From: Polynucleobacter sp. HIN11
Lineage (GTDB): Bacteria > Pseudomonadota > Gammaproteobacteria > Burkholderiales > Burkholderiaceae
Assembly: GCF_030297675.1 (NCBI RefSeq)
Contig: NZ_AP028142.1
Span: 1,550,001 to 1,614,000, forward strand
Direction of reading: 5' to 3'
Length of the DNA stretch: 64,000 nucleotides
How positions within the stretch are numbered: the first letter of the stretch is position 1; each line of letters starts with the position of its first letter. Of this stretch, positions 49,460-59,901 are shown piece by piece. Position numbers and translations under genes: made by a program. The notes beneath the pieces were generated by a model. The model was not told the DNA's origin, searched no databases, and saw only the letters and a program-made list of their open reading frames with translations.

Positions 49460-49816
49460 ATGAAAAAACTGTTTCTATTACTTGGATTAGGCGTATCTTT
49501 TTTAAGCACCCCAGTCATGGCTGAAAACAAAGCCTTAAGTACCCAAGAGCTCGTGAAGTACTGTCAGCTTCCTGCTAGCTCGGAATTTCGGTCGTTTTGT
49601 GTTGGTTACTCAACTGCGATTTACGATACCTACCTCGTAACCCGCCACCCAACGAATGCCAAACCGTTTATCTGCCTAAAGCAACCTGCACCCCCGATTG
49701 ATACCGTCATTGCAGATTATGTGAATTGGGCAAAGCAAAATCAGCAATACGCTAATACCCCTGCAGCCGATAGCGCATTGCGTTACCTTGCCGGTCGCTT
49801 TCCTTGCGGTAAATAA
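49460..49816 (+). CDS. Rap1a/Tai family exported protein
   Basis: A 118-residue exported protein: signal peptide (KKLFLLLGLGVSFLSTPVMA) and a mature Rap1a/Tai-like domain with four cysteines (ELVKYCQLP, FRSFCVGY, KPFICLKQ, GRFPCGK) and VIADYVNWAKQNQQY. Tai proteins neutralise type VI amidase effectors in other bacteria. No effector or T6SS gene is nearby, so an immunity role is only a possibility; orphan members are common. AAGGGA precedes ATG 49460; the longer frame from 49385 is leader. Confidence 0.78.
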   Translation: MKKLFLLLGLGVSFLSTPVMAENKALSTQELVKYCQLPASSEFRSFCVGYSTAIYDTYLVTRHPTNAKPFICLKQPAPPIDTVIADYVNWAKQNQQYANTPAADSALRYLAGRFPCGK

Positions 49817-49839
49817 TTTTTATTTAGGAGAATTTGGTC

Positions 49840-50145
49840 ATGAAGAAATCACTACCTATCATTCTTGGTTCCGCATTGTTGATTACGGGTTGCTCTAATA
49901 TGGATACGACCCAACAGCGCACCTTATCCGGTGGCGCAATTGGCGCAACCGCTGGGGCGGTTGGAGCCGCAATCTTCCATAGCAACCCGATTTGGGGTGC
50001 AGTCGGTGGCGCAGCAGTTGGTGCAGCCTCGGGCTACGTGTACGACATGTATGAGAAAGACAAGCAAGCCCAATACAACAAAGGCTATCAAGCTGGTAAA
50101 GCGAGCTCTACCAACTCGAATAGCTCTTCATCAGGGTCAAAGTAA
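49840..50145 (+). CDS. Glycine-zipper outer-membrane lipoprotein
   Basis: A 101-residue lipoprotein: signal peptide KKSLPIILGSALLITGCSN with lipobox ITGC, then a glycine-zipper pair (GGAIGATAGAVGAAIF and IWGAVGGAAVGAASGYVYDM) that can span or insert in the membrane, and a hydrophilic Ser/Asn-rich tail. It resembles YMGG-like/osmotically inducible lipoproteins. AGGAG lies 9 nt before ATG 49840. Its end overlaps the convergent osmC-like gene by 9 nt. Confidence 0.8.
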   Translation: MKKSLPIILGSALLITGCSNMDTTQQRTLSGGAIGATAGAVGAAIFHSNPIWGAVGGAAVGAASGYVYDMYEKDKQAQYNKGYQAGKASSTNSNSSSSGSK

Positions 50146-50523
50146 TTCAGTATTAATTTCAATCGTGCCAGTAAGTGCCTTGTGAACAGGGCATTTATTG
50201 GCAATCTCAAGCAATCGCCCTGATTGCTCTGTATCGGTGATACCTACAAGCTTGATTGAACGCTTGAATTTCTCGATCTCGTTTTCTCGTTCAATATCCA
50301 CTGTCACAATTGCATCCTGTAGATCCCAAGACTTTCTCTTGGCATACATTTTGAGGGTCATGCCTGTGCAGGCAGCCAAAGCTGCACCCAGATACTCGTG
50401 AGGCGATGGTCCTAAAGCATCACCGCCCTTGTCTTTTGCAATATCCGAGATAAAACGATCATTACCTACCTCTAGGGCCTGCTGAAAATTACCACTACCA
50501 AATCGAGATACCACTGCTCTCAT
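50137..50523 (-). CDS. OsmC family protein
   Basis: A 128-residue OsmC/YhfA-like protein. The family pattern is GPSPHEYLGAALAACTGMTLKMYAKRK with the first redox Cys, and a second Cys in IANKCPVHKAL. Members reduce organic hydroperoxides using these two cysteines. ATG 50523 is preferred to the TTG two codons upstream. It follows htpG on the same strand by 10 nt. Confidence 0.9.
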   Translation of the reverse strand: MRAVVSRFGSGNFQQALEVGNDRFISDIAKDKGGDALGPSPHEYLGAALAACTGMTLKMYAKRKSWDLQDAIVTVDIERENEIEKFKRSIKLVGITDTEQSGRLLEIANKCPVHKALTGTIEINTELL

Positions 50524-50533
50524 ACCCAATCCT

Positions 50534-52432
50534 TTATGCCAATAGCATTTGATTAATGCGTTTTACAAATCCTGCGGGATCCTGTAATTGACCCCCTTCC
50601 GCAAGCAATGCCTGGTCAAACAAAATTGTTGCCCAATCGTCAAATTGCTTATCCTCGTATTTTAATTTGAGAACGAGTGGGTGCTGCGGATTAATTTCTA
50701 AAATCGGTTTGCTATCCGGGGCCTGTTGGCCTGCGGCCTTAAGCATTCGTAATAAATTTGCGGAGAGCTCATGCTCATCAGCAACCAAGCACGCTGGCGA
50801 ATCGGTCAGGCGTAATGTAACCCGGACATCCTTCACTTTGCCATCAAGGGATTTTTTCATACGCTCGATCAAATCCTTGTACTGCTCTTCGGTTTCCTTT
50901 TGCTCCTTTTTCTCAGCCTCATCGGCCAAGGCACCTAGATCAAGACCGCCTTTTGCAACCGATACCAAGGCCTTACCGTCAAACTCATGGAAATAGGACA
51001 GCATCCATTCATCGACTCGATCCGATAGCAGCAGAACCTCTACCCCTTTTTTCTTGAAGATCTCTAGGTGGGGGCTATTCTTGGCAGCGTTATAGGATTC
51101 ACCGGTAACGTAGTAAATCTTATCTTGCCCCTCCTTCATGCGACTGACATAGTCAGCAAGCGCAACCGTTTGCTCGGCAGAATCAGTGTAGGTACTCGCA
51201 AAGCGCGCTAATTTCGCAATCCGCTCTTGATTGCCGACGTCTTCTCCGATCCCCTCTTTAAGAACCTGACCAAACTCTTGCCAAAACTGAGCATATAGCT
51301 CTTTTTTAGCAGTATCCTCACTATTAGCCAACTCCTCGAGCATGGTTAAAACTCGCTTGGTTGAGCTCTCACGGATAGTTTTGACATCGCGTGATTCTTG
51401 TAAGATTTCACGAGAGACATTTAATGGTAAATCGGCAGAATCAATCACACCCGTGTCAAAGCGAAGGTACATGGGCATTAACTGTTCAGCGTCATCCATG
51501 ATGAAGACACGTTTTACATAGAGTTTGATGCCATTGCGCTTATTACGATCCCACAGGTCAAAATTAGCTTTCTTGGGAATGAATAAGAGTTGAGTGAACT
51601 CGCTACGTCCCTCAACCCGATTATGTGAATACGTTAGCGGGTCTTCAAAGTCATGGGAAATATGTTTATAGAACTCTTTGTACTGCTCGTCAGTAATTTC
51701 TGACTTGGGTCTAGCCCATAAGGCAGTTGCTTGATTGATGGTCTCAAACTCATCTTTTATAACTTGCTCTTTTTTTTCTTCGTCCCATTCCTCTTTCTGC
51801 ATCTGGATGGGCAAGGAAATGTGATCCGAATACTTACGAATGATGGATTTCAATTTCCAAGAAGACAATAACTCGTCTTCGCCTTCGCGCAAGTGTAAGG
51901 TGATCGAGGTACCACGCTCAGGACGATTGATGGTTTCAATCGTGAATTCGCCAGCACCTTGAGACTCCCAACGCACACCCTCGGAGGCGGGTAAGCCCGC
52001 ACGTCGCGTTTCCACGATGATGTTGTCAGCCACGATAAATGCTGAATAAAAGCCAACACCAAACTGACCAATCAGAGCAGCATCCTTTTGCTGATCGCCA
52101 GAGAGTTTTGCAAAGAACTCTTTGGTGCCTGAACGGGCGATGGTTCCGAGATTGGCAATCACTTCATCCCGGCTCATGCCAATCCCGTTATCACTGATGG
52201 TGATGGTTTTAGCTTCTTTATTGAAGCTGATTTTGATCTTTAACTCTGGATCGGACTCGTACCAATCCGAATGGGTCATCGCCTCAAAGCGTAACTTGTC
52301 AGCAGCATCCGAAGCGTTTGAAATGAGCTCTCGTAAAAAGATTTCCTTGTTGGAATACAAGGAATGGATCATTAACTGCAAAAGTTGTTTTACTTCAGCC
52401 TGAAAGCCAAGGGTTTCTTTTACTGTGCTCAT
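50534..52432 (-). CDS. htpG: Molecular chaperone HtpG (Hsp90)
   Basis: ATP-dependent cytoplasmic chaperone, 632 residues from ATG 52432 ([20 protein letters not shown]). The GHKL ATP-binding motifs are intact: [47 protein letters not shown] and [13 protein letters not shown]; the middle-domain catalytic Arg region [13 protein letters not shown] is present. The longer frame to 52498 is leader. Its promoter matches the heat-shock sigma factor consensus (separate entry). Confidence 0.97.
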   Translation of the reverse strand: MSTVKETLGFQAEVKQLLQLMIHSLYSNKEIFLRELISNASDAADKLRFEAMTHSDWYESDPELKIKISFNKEAKTITISDNGIGMSRDEVIANLGTIARSGTKEFFAKLSGDQQKDAALIGQFGVGFYSAFIVADNIIVETRRAGLPASEGVRWESQGAGEFTIETINRPERGTSITLHLREGEDELLSSWKLKSIIRKYSDHISLPIQMQKEEWDEEKKEQVIKDEFETINQATALWARPKSEITDEQYKEFYKHISHDFEDPLTYSHNRVEGRSEFTQLLFIPKKANFDLWDRNKRNGIKLYVKRVFIMDDAEQLMPMYLRFDTGVIDSADLPLNVSREILQESRDVKTIRESSTKRVLTMLEELANSEDTAKKELYAQFWQEFGQVLKEGIGEDVGNQERIAKLARFASTYTDSAEQTVALADYVSRMKEGQDKIYYVTGESYNAAKNSPHLEIFKKKGVEVLLLSDRVDEWMLSYFHEFDGKALVSVAKGGLDLGALADEAEKKEQKETEEQYKDLIERMKKSLDGKVKDVRVTLRLTDSPACLVADEHELSANLLRMLKAAGQQAPDSKPILEINPQHPLVLKLKYEDKQFDDWATILFDQALLAEGGQLQDPAGFVKRINQMLLA

Positions 52433-52471
52433 CGGAAATGTCCTTTTTTGTTTAATTTTTGATTGCTTAAC

Positions 52472-52499
52472 ATATTGGGGCAGCTTAAGCAATTTCAAG
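52472..52499 (-). promoter_or_regulatory. Sigma-32 (RpoH) type promoter of htpG
   Basis: On the minus strand: -35 CTTGAAA (52493-52499), 12-nt spacer, -10 CCCCAATAT (52472-52480), starting ~40 nt upstream of the htpG ATG. This matches the RpoH consensus CTTGAAA-N11-16-CCCCATNT with one change. Heat-shock control of htpG is expected. Confidence 0.88.
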
Positions 52500-52568
52500 A
52501 GCCTAAATCGTATCGATAATCGCCTACAATAGGGGTCTTGCCCCCCGCTATAAACCTGAGATCGGCGT

Positions 52569-53927
52569 ATGAAAAAGCTTTATATCAAAACATTTGGCTG
52601 CCAAATGAATGAGTATGATTCGGACAAAATGGCCGACGTACTTCATTCAGCCCAAGGCATGGACCAAACGGATCAAATTGAAGATGCTGATGTCATCTTG
52701 CTAAATACCTGTTCCATCCGTGAAAAAGCCCAAGAAAAAGTGTTTTCTGATTTAGGACGTTTGCGGGAGCTAAAGCAGTTAAAGCCTAACCTTTTAATTG
52801 GCGTAGGCGGATGTGTTGCCAGCCAAGAAGGTAAGCAAATTATTAATCGTGCCCCGCATGTGGATTTTGTCTTTGGCCCACAAACCCTGCATCGTTTACC
52901 AAAACTAATTGATGAGCGACTCGCCACTGGTCAATCGCAAGTGGATATCTCATTTCCAGAAATTGAGAAGTTTGATCATCTCCCGCGCTCACGTCAGACC
53001 AAAGGTTCCGCCTTTGTCTCCATCATGGAGGGCTGTTCAAAGTACTGCAGCTACTGCGTAGTACCGTACACACGCGGTGAAGAGGTATCTCGCCCCTTTG
53101 AGGATGTACTCACTGAAATTGTGGGCCTAACCGAACAGGGTGTGAAGGAAATCACTCTATTAGGTCAAAACGTCAATGCCTATCGCGGGCTCATGGGCCA
53201 TACATCAGAGATTGCTGATTTTGCCCTGCTCCTCGAATACATGTCAGAGATACCGGGGCTGGAGCGGATTCGATTTACCACGAGTCACCCAAAAGAATTT
53301 ACCCAACGCCTAATTGATGTCTATAACCGAGTCCCGCAATTAGTAAGTCATTTACACCTTCCCGTACAGCATGCCTCTGATAAAATTTTGTCGGCAATGA
53401 AACGAGGCTATACGAGCTTAGAGTTCAAAAGCATTATTCGCAAAATGCGCTCTGTTCGTCCCAATCTCTCGCTTTCAAGTGACTTCATCGTAGGCTTTCC
53501 TGGGGAAACCGAAGCTGACTTTGAGAAGCTAATGGATATGGTGACCGAACTGCAATTTGATAATAGCTATTCATTTATCTTTAGTCCTCGGCCCGGCACT
53601 CCTGCAGCCAATCTAGAAGACGATACGCCCTATGAAGTCAAATTAAAGCGCTTGCAACGTTTGATTGCGCAAGTTGATTCTCAAGCACTTACGGTCAGCC
53701 AAGCAATGTTAGGTAATGATGAGCGCGTCCTGATTGAGGGCTTAACGAGAGATAAGGCACATTTACTAGGGCGTACTGAGAACAATCGTGTCGTCAATAT
53801 CGTGATCCCTGAAGGAGATGCTGATCAAAGCGCAGTCGATCAATGGATTGGACAGATGTTAGAGGTTAAGGTCACCGAAGTTCTAAAGCACACTCTACGC
53901 GGTGAAATTATTCATTCTTTGGTTTAG
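52569..53927 (+). CDS. miaB: tRNA-2-methylthio-N6-dimethylallyladenosine synthase
   Basis: Radical-SAM methylthiotransferase acting on i6A37 of tRNA. It has the N-terminal UPF0004 domain with three Fe-S cysteines ([34 protein letters not shown]), the radical-SAM motif [16 protein letters not shown] (about residues 155-170), and a C-terminal TRAM domain. 452 residues, intact. First gene of a long plus-strand run with ybeY and corC, a common proteobacterial order (phoH, usually between miaB and ybeY, is absent). Confidence 0.97.
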   Translation: MKKLYIKTFGCQMNEYDSDKMADVLHSAQGMDQTDQIEDADVILLNTCSIREKAQEKVFSDLGRLRELKQLKPNLLIGVGGCVASQEGKQIINRAPHVDFVFGPQTLHRLPKLIDERLATGQSQVDISFPEIEKFDHLPRSRQTKGSAFVSIMEGCSKYCSYCVVPYTRGEEVSRPFEDVLTEIVGLTEQGVKEITLLGQNVNAYRGLMGHTSEIADFALLLEYMSEIPGLERIRFTTSHPKEFTQRLIDVYNRVPQLVSHLHLPVQHASDKILSAMKRGYTSLEFKSIIRKMRSVRPNLSLSSDFIVGFPGETEADFEKLMDMVTELQFDNSYSFIFSPRPGTPAANLEDDTPYEVKLKRLQRLIAQVDSQALTVSQAMLGNDERVLIEGLTRDKAHLLGRTENNRVVNIVIPEGDADQSAVDQWIGQMLEVKVTEVLKHTLRGEIIHSLV

Positions 53928-53935
53928 ATTGATTA

Positions 53936-54385
53936 ATGAGCCAAACCTTAAACCTTGATCTCCAGTTTGCTACGCAAGCCCTGCAAAATCAGGTTTTGAG
54001 GATTACGAGTTTGGCGCAAATTCGTAAATGGGCTGGGGCCTGTTTTCAATACAAGGCAATGATCACGCTTCGGTTTGTAAATCAAGCCGAGGCTCATGAT
54101 CTCAATCTATTTTTTCGCGGCTTTGATAAGCCGACCAATGTTCTCACTTTTTCCTATCCAACACAGGGAAAATCGATCGAAGCAGACATTGTTTTATGTC
54201 TTCCAATCCTGCGCAAAGAAGCTAAAGAACAGCAGAAGCCGCTCGTGGCCCACCTCGCCCATCTTTTGATTCATGGCTGCTTACACGCCAAAGGCTATGA
54301 CCATTTAAAGCCAAAAGATGCCAAACAAATGGAAGCCTTAGAGATCAAGATATTGCAATCGCTTGGCTTTGCAAATCCTTACTAA
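53936..54385 (+). CDS. ybeY: Endoribonuclease YbeY
   Basis: Zinc-dependent RNase for 16S rRNA 3' maturation and 70S quality control. The catalytic HLLIHGCLHAKGYDH (H-x3-H-x5-H form, about residues 112-126) and the upstream FFRGFDKPTNVLTFSYP (normally NxxxRxxDxPTDVLSFP) are clear. 149 residues. It lies 8 nt after miaB, where phoH would more often intervene. Confidence 0.94.
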   Translation: MSQTLNLDLQFATQALQNQVLRITSLAQIRKWAGACFQYKAMITLRFVNQAEAHDLNLFFRGFDKPTNVLTFSYPTQGKSIEADIVLCLPILRKEAKEQQKPLVAHLAHLLIHGCLHAKGYDHLKPKDAKQMEALEIKILQSLGFANPY

Positions 54386-54439
54386 AAATGATTCGTTTGA
54401 TGGAGAGTCATCAAAATGTTTTATGCTGTCTATTAATTT

Positions 54440-55285
54440 ATGTCAAATAGCCTGATTGATCGCCTAAGCGCGTTTTTTTCTGACCAGTCTTCTGATCCCA
54501 AAGCGCAGCGCAAAGAGTTGATTGAGACTCTTCGTGAAGCCCAAGCCGAAGGGCTTATGGATGCCGATGCCCTTTCAATGATCGAGGGTGTTTTTCAGGT
54601 TGGCGAATTATCCGCTCGCGATATTTTGCTTCCTCGCGCCCAGATTGACTGGATTGATATCAATGCGCCCTTATCTCAAATCATTGCGGATGTGGTTAAA
54701 ACTGGTCACTCGCGCTTCCCAGTGTATGAAGGCAATCGAGATCAAGTCATTGGGATTCTATTAGCCAAAGATCTCTTGCGCCATTTCACTGAAAAGGATT
54801 TTCAGGTTCGCGACTGGCTTCGGCCAGCTGTATTTATTCCTGAATCAAAGCGTTTGAGTGTACTGCTCAAGGACTTTCGCAATAACCGTAATCATTTAGC
54901 TATTGTGGTCGATGAATACAGTGGTGTGGCTGGCATGATTACGATTGAGGATGTGATTGAGCAAATTGTTGGTGATATTGAAGATGAGCATGACATCGAT
55001 GAGGAGGCCGACAATATCACCGTCTTAAAAAATGGCGACTATCGTATCAAGGGCATGACCGAATTAGAACAGCTCAATGATGAGTTAAAAACTGACTTCT
55101 CGGCAGAAGATGTAGAAACCGTTGCCGGGCTAGTCATTCAACATTTAGGTCGAGTACCAAAATTTGGCGAGCGGGTTCGTATTGATGGTTATGAATTCGA
55201 GGTCCAACGTGCCGATCCCCGTCAGGTCCATATTCTTCTGATGCGCCGCATTGCAACCCCCAACGTTTCTACCACCGATTCTTAA
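54440..55285 (+). CDS. corC: CorC/HlyC family CBS-domain protein
   Basis: A 281-residue cytoplasmic protein: two CBS domains (ARDILLPRAQIDWIDINAPL, then RLSVLLKDFRNNRNHLAIVVDEYSGVAGMITIEDVIEQIVGDIEDE) and a C-terminal CorC_HlyC domain (FSAEDVETVAGLVIQHLGRVP). Relatives have roles in Mg2+/Co2+ resistance; here it sits between ybeY and lnt, the standard context. No membrane-spanning CNNM domain is present. Confidence 0.92.
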   Translation: MSNSLIDRLSAFFSDQSSDPKAQRKELIETLREAQAEGLMDADALSMIEGVFQVGELSARDILLPRAQIDWIDINAPLSQIIADVVKTGHSRFPVYEGNRDQVIGILLAKDLLRHFTEKDFQVRDWLRPAVFIPESKRLSVLLKDFRNNRNHLAIVVDEYSGVAGMITIEDVIEQIVGDIEDEHDIDEEADNITVLKNGDYRIKGMTELEQLNDELKTDFSAEDVETVAGLVIQHLGRVPKFGERVRIDGYEFEVQRADPRQVHILLMRRIATPNVSTTDS

Positions 55286-56809
55286 TTGCAAAGTAGTCGT
55301 CTTCAGGCCAATCCCGTTGTTTATGGCGCCTTACTTGTTTTTTTAGGGGTTCTCTTAGCAGTCGCGAGTGAGCTTCCCTTTAGTGGCTTCATTCAAATTG
55401 CCATATTTGCTTATGTTCTATACATACTGGGCGGGAACGGCGAGGCAAAATCCAGTCAGGCATTTCGGGATGGATACTTACTTGGCCTGGGCTATTTTGT
55501 AATCGCTCTTTGGTGGATTTTTATTAGCCTACACGATGTTGGTGGAATGACAGTCTGGTTATCAAGCCTTGCTGTTTTCGCTCTAGCCAGTCTCATGGCG
55601 ATCTATTTTGGATTAGCTAATCTGATTGCAAAGCAAGTTACTTATTCTGCGTGGCGATCTCTTGCGATACCTGCCGCATGGGTGCTAACCGAATATTTGC
55701 GGGGTCAGATCTTTACTGGCTTTCCCTGGATGGGATTTGCCGAGTCGCAAGTAAATGGTCCATTTGCCAATATTGCACCCTACTTCGGCGGCCTAGCCTG
55801 TACCTTTTTATTTATCTGGACCGCCTTGCAATTGAGTCGACCCCGACTACGAAATATCGTTGGCATCGTGGGAGTGGTTGTAATTATCCAGATCTTGGGA
55901 ATGTGGTCCTTCACCAGCCCCAAAGACTCACCCATCTCAGTGCGACTGATCCAGGGAAATTTTGAACAAAGCCTCAAATTTAATCCCGCCGAAATTCTTA
56001 AACAGATTCATTTCTATCGTGATGCAATTGTTAAAGCCCCGGCTGACTTAATCATTGTCCCTGAGACTGCATTCCCATGGCCCGAGACAGATATTCCTGA
56101 TCAGTCGATTGAACGCATTCAAACGTTTGTGAATGAGACAGATAGTCATGTGTTACTTGGCTTAATTGGCAAAATTACTAAAGGCGATACTGCGGTTCAG
56201 TATTCCAATCGAGTCAGCGGGTTTTCTAAAGAGCAGTCGATCTACCGCTACGATAAACATCACTTAGTTCCTTTTGGCGAATTTATTCCTCCAGGTTTTC
56301 AGTGGTTTGTGGATGCTTTTAAAGTGCCGATGAGTAACTTTGCCAGAGGATCGATTGATCAAGCCCCATTTTCAATTCGTCCCCGCTCCAATACAGATCG
56401 CCCCCTTTATGCAGCCATCTCAATTTGCTACGAGGATATTTTTGGTAACGAAATCGCCACCCGAATTCGTAATAGCCAAGATCCAGTTAATCTTTTAGTG
56501 AATGTGACCAACTTGGCTTGGTTTGGCCAATCGCAAGCCCCCATGCAGCAATTGCGCCTCTCCCAATTGCGCTCTCTTGAAACTGGCCTGCCCAGTTTAC
56601 GCGCCACTAATACCGGAATCACTGCAGTGATTGATGAGCGTGGACGAGTCATAGCAAGCCTTCCCCAATTTGTGCAGGGCGAGCTTGAGCTGCGTGTACA
56701 AGCCTTTGAGGGACGAACGCCTTATGTGATCTGGGGTAATTGGCCAATTTTGATCTGGGTACTTTTTACCTTGGGGATTGGCTATTGGCGAAGAACACGA
56801 CCGAACTGA
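55286..56809 (+). CDS. lnt: Apolipoprotein N-acyltransferase
   Basis: Inner-membrane enzyme that adds the third acyl chain to lipoproteins. Eight hydrophobic segments occupy the first ~200 residues, followed by a periplasmic nitrilase domain with the triad: Glu in VPETAFPWP, Lys in LIGKITKGD, and Cys in AAISICYEDIFGNEI. 507 residues. The start is TTG at 55286, directly after the corC stop; no better start precedes the conserved region. Confidence 0.94.
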   Translation: MQSSRLQANPVVYGALLVFLGVLLAVASELPFSGFIQIAIFAYVLYILGGNGEAKSSQAFRDGYLLGLGYFVIALWWIFISLHDVGGMTVWLSSLAVFALASLMAIYFGLANLIAKQVTYSAWRSLAIPAAWVLTEYLRGQIFTGFPWMGFAESQVNGPFANIAPYFGGLACTFLFIWTALQLSRPRLRNIVGIVGVVVIIQILGMWSFTSPKDSPISVRLIQGNFEQSLKFNPAEILKQIHFYRDAIVKAPADLIIVPETAFPWPETDIPDQSIERIQTFVNETDSHVLLGLIGKITKGDTAVQYSNRVSGFSKEQSIYRYDKHHLVPFGEFIPPGFQWFVDAFKVPMSNFARGSIDQAPFSIRPRSNTDRPLYAAISICYEDIFGNEIATRIRNSQDPVNLLVNVTNLAWFGQSQAPMQQLRLSQLRSLETGLPSLRATNTGITAVIDERGRVIASLPQFVQGELELRVQAFEGRTPYVIWGNWPILIWVLFTLGIGYWRRTRPN

Positions 56810-56874
56810 TTTTTTAACAAGTCCTTGGTTTGCCGAGTAAAATCAAGGTCTTATCTAAAAAATCATTGTGTAGC

Positions 56875-57756
56875 ATGCTAACGTTTCAACAAATTATTCT
56901 CAAACTTCAAGATTATTGGGACCAACAGGGTTGTGCGCTGTTGCAGCCTATCGATCTCGAAGTTGGAGCCGGTACCTCGCATACAGCCACTTTTTTGCGA
57001 GCCATTGGTCCCGAACCCTGGAAGGCAGCCTATGTTCAACCTTCACGCCGTCCCAAGGATGGTCGTTATGGTGAAAACCCAAATCGCTTACAACACTACT
57101 ATCAATACCAAGTTGTTTTAAAACCAGCACCTGCGAACATCTTGGATTTGTATCTAGGTTCCTTAAAGGCTTTGGGGCTTGATCTGAAGCAAAACGATAT
57201 TCGTTTCGTGGAAGATGACTGGGAGAACCCGACCTTAGGGGCATGGGGCCTTGGTTGGGAGGTTTGGCTTAATGGGATGGAAGTGACTCAATTTACGTAT
57301 TTTCAACAAGTGGGTGGCTTAGATTGCAAACCCGTGTTAGGTGAGATTACCTACGGAATTGAACGTTTAGCGATGTACTTGCAAAACTGCTCAAACGTCT
57401 TTGATCTTGTCTGGACAGACGGTGTGACCTATGGTGATGTATATCACCAAAACGAAGTAGAGCAATCGCGCTATAACTTTGAGCACTCCAACACAGAGTT
57501 CCTGTTCGCAAACTTTAATCAGTACGAGAGCGAAGCAAAGCGCCTAATGGAGCAAGCGCTTGCACTACCTGCGTATGAGATGGTTTTAAAAGCAGCCCAT
57601 ACATTTAACCTTCTGGATGCGCGTGGGGCTATTTCAGTCACAGAGCGTGCTGCTTATATTGGTCGTATTCGCAATCTATCACGATTGGTCGCGCAAGCGT
57701 ATTACGAATCACGCGAACAATTAGGCTTTCCCATGTTGCAAACCAAAGCGCATTAA
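56875..57756 (+). CDS. glyQ: Glycyl-tRNA synthetase, alpha subunit
   Basis: Catalytic-core alpha subunit of the bacterial alpha2beta2 glycyl-tRNA synthetase. Starts [20 protein letters not shown] at 56875 (upstream codons to 56830 are leader). Motifs: [39 protein letters not shown], and [18 protein letters not shown]. 293 residues. glyS follows 15 nt later. Confidence 0.98.
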   Translation: MLTFQQIILKLQDYWDQQGCALLQPIDLEVGAGTSHTATFLRAIGPEPWKAAYVQPSRRPKDGRYGENPNRLQHYYQYQVVLKPAPANILDLYLGSLKALGLDLKQNDIRFVEDDWENPTLGAWGLGWEVWLNGMEVTQFTYFQQVGGLDCKPVLGEITYGIERLAMYLQNCSNVFDLVWTDGVTYGDVYHQNEVEQSRYNFEHSNTEFLFANFNQYESEAKRLMEQALALPAYEMVLKAAHTFNLLDARGAISVTERAAYIGRIRNLSRLVAQAYYESREQLGFPMLQTKAH

Positions 57757-57771
57757 GGCATTAATTTCTAT

Positions 57772-59901
57772 ATGAACCATCTCCCCTTACTGCTCGAACT
57801 ATTTACCGAAGAGCTTCCCCCAAAATCACTCAAACGTTTAGGCGAATCCCTTTCACAATCGATTTACGAAAGTTTAAAGAAAGCTCAGTTACTAAGCGCC
57901 AGTAGCACCTGTGAGTCTTTTGCCAGCCCTCGACGGTTAGCAGTTCTCATTAGCGATGTATTGGATCAAGCGCCAGATTATCCGGTGCGAGAGAAACTGT
58001 TGCCACTCTCAATTGCCTTTGATGCACAAGGCAAACCCAGTCAAGCGCTTACTAAAAAGTTGGCAAGCTTAGGTCACTCTGATACTCCACTGAATCAACT
58101 GGAACGCAGTGGTGAAGGTAAAAATGAAGCACTTTATTTAAATATGATTGCCATAGGTGCGCGTCTTGAATCGACATTACAACAGGCCCTAGTGGATGCA
58201 ATTCATCATTTGCCGATTGCAAAGATGATGCATTACCAGATTCAAACGCAATCAGGTGCAATTGAGGAAGTTCAATTTGCAAGGCCTGTGCACCGCATCA
58301 TTGCATTACACGGATCGAAGACGCTTGCGATTCATGCCTTGGGAATTGATGCAAGCAAGCAAACTGAAGGTCATCGTTTTTTATCCTCCGGGATTATTAC
58401 CATTGGCGATGCGCAGGAGTACGAGGCCCGACTTGAGGCTGCAAAAGTAATCCCTTCATTTGCCAAGCGCCGCGCTTACATTGAATCTGAGTTACAAAAG
58501 GCTGCCAACGGCCTGCGGGTTTTAATGCCAGACGCTCTTTTGGATGAGGTTACTGCCTTGGTAGAGTATCCGGCGATCTATACCTGCGAATTTGATCCTG
58601 AGTTTTTGAAAGTTCCTCAGGAATGCTTGATTCTGACGATGCAAACCAATCAAAAATACTTTGCCTTGATCAATCAAGATGGCACGCTAAGCAATCGCTT
58701 TCTCATCGTCTCGAATATACAAACGGATCAACCAAGGTCAATTATTTCTGGGAATGAGCGTGTTATTCGCCCCCGTTTGGCTGATGCTCGCTTCTTTTAT
58801 CTGCAAGATCAAAAGCGCACTCTAGAATCACGCGTTCCTGATTTAGCCAAGGTGATTTATCACAATCAATTAGGAAATCAGTTACAGCGTTCTGAGCGGG
58901 TCCGAGCTATAGCCAATGAAATTGCTAACAGCCTGAATCAAACTGGATTACAGCTTAATCTACAAGAGGTTGACCGGTCTGCACAACTTGCCAAAGCCGA
59001 TCTGTTAACGGATATGGTTGGCGAGTTCCCAGAACTCCAAGGGGTCATGGGGCGTTACTACGCCTTAGCTAATCGTGAAGCACCCGATGTCGCTGCCGCG
59101 TGTTACGAGCACTATCTTCCTCGGTTTGCTGGGGATTTTCTGCCACAAACCTTAGTGGGAACCGTATTGGCGATTGCCGATAAATTAGAAACTATTGTTG
59201 GGATTTGGGGCGTCGGTCTTGCGCCCACAGGCGATAAGGACCCCTATGCACTGCGACGCCATGCCTTGGGCATTTGCCGGCTGCTAATAGAAAAGAATCT
59301 ACCACTCAATCTCAAGCAACTCATTGGTCTTGCGAAGCAGCAGTTTTTGAATCTAGCTTTGAAGATCGAGATTGATGAAGAGCTTATCTATCAATTTATT
59401 CTGGATCGATTAAAAGCATATTTAAAAGATCAAGTCGTTGATGGAGCTACATTTAGCCCCTTAGAGATTGATGCGGTACTAAGTACCCATCCGCAAAAAA
59501 TCAATGACCTAATTGCACGTTTATTGGCCATTCGAAGTTTTAATCAATTACCGCAAGCAGCTGCGCTCGCAGGGGCCAATAAACGAATTAGCAACATCCT
59601 GAAGAAGGTTGATGGTAAAGTGAATGTGGAGATCAACTCAAGTTTGCTCACCATTGCAGCTGAAAAGAATTTATATACCACCCTTACTCAATTACAACCG
59701 CTACTCGATCAGAAACTCCAAGCCCAACAGTTGATTGATCTATTGCAAGATCTAGTCTCGCTCAGCGAGCCAGTGGATCAATTTTTTGCAGATGTGATGG
59801 TGATGGATGAGAATATTGAGCTTCGAAATAATCGCCTTGCTCTACTACAGCGCCTCCACCAACAAATGAATTTAGTTGCTGATATTGGCAAACTTGCATG
59901 A
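57772..59901 (+). CDS. glyS: Glycyl-tRNA synthetase, beta subunit
   Basis: The 709-residue tRNA-binding beta subunit. It begins PLLLELFTEELPPKSLKRL, carries FARPVHRIIALHGSK and the HD-like MVGEFPELQGVMGRYYA region (about residues 402-418), GVGLAPTGDKDPYALRRHALG, and the anticodon-binding DALR-type C-terminus. Its end overlaps the gmhB start by 4 nt (ATGA). Confidence 0.97.
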   Translation: MNHLPLLLELFTEELPPKSLKRLGESLSQSIYESLKKAQLLSASSTCESFASPRRLAVLISDVLDQAPDYPVREKLLPLSIAFDAQGKPSQALTKKLASLGHSDTPLNQLERSGEGKNEALYLNMIAIGARLESTLQQALVDAIHHLPIAKMMHYQIQTQSGAIEEVQFARPVHRIIALHGSKTLAIHALGIDASKQTEGHRFLSSGIITIGDAQEYEARLEAAKVIPSFAKRRAYIESELQKAANGLRVLMPDALLDEVTALVEYPAIYTCEFDPEFLKVPQECLILTMQTNQKYFALINQDGTLSNRFLIVSNIQTDQPRSIISGNERVIRPRLADARFFYLQDQKRTLESRVPDLAKVIYHNQLGNQLQRSERVRAIANEIANSLNQTGLQLNLQEVDRSAQLAKADLLTDMVGEFPELQGVMGRYYALANREAPDVAAACYEHYLPRFAGDFLPQTLVGTVLAIADKLETIVGIWGVGLAPTGDKDPYALRRHALGICRLLIEKNLPLNLKQLIGLAKQQFLNLALKIEIDEELIYQFILDRLKAYLKDQVVDGATFSPLEIDAVLSTHPQKINDLIARLLAIRSFNQLPQAAALAGANKRISNILKKVDGKVNVEINSSLLTIAAEKNLYTTLTQLQPLLDQKLQAQQLIDLLQDLVSLSEPVDQFFADVMVMDENIELRNNRLALLQRLHQQMNLVADIGKLA

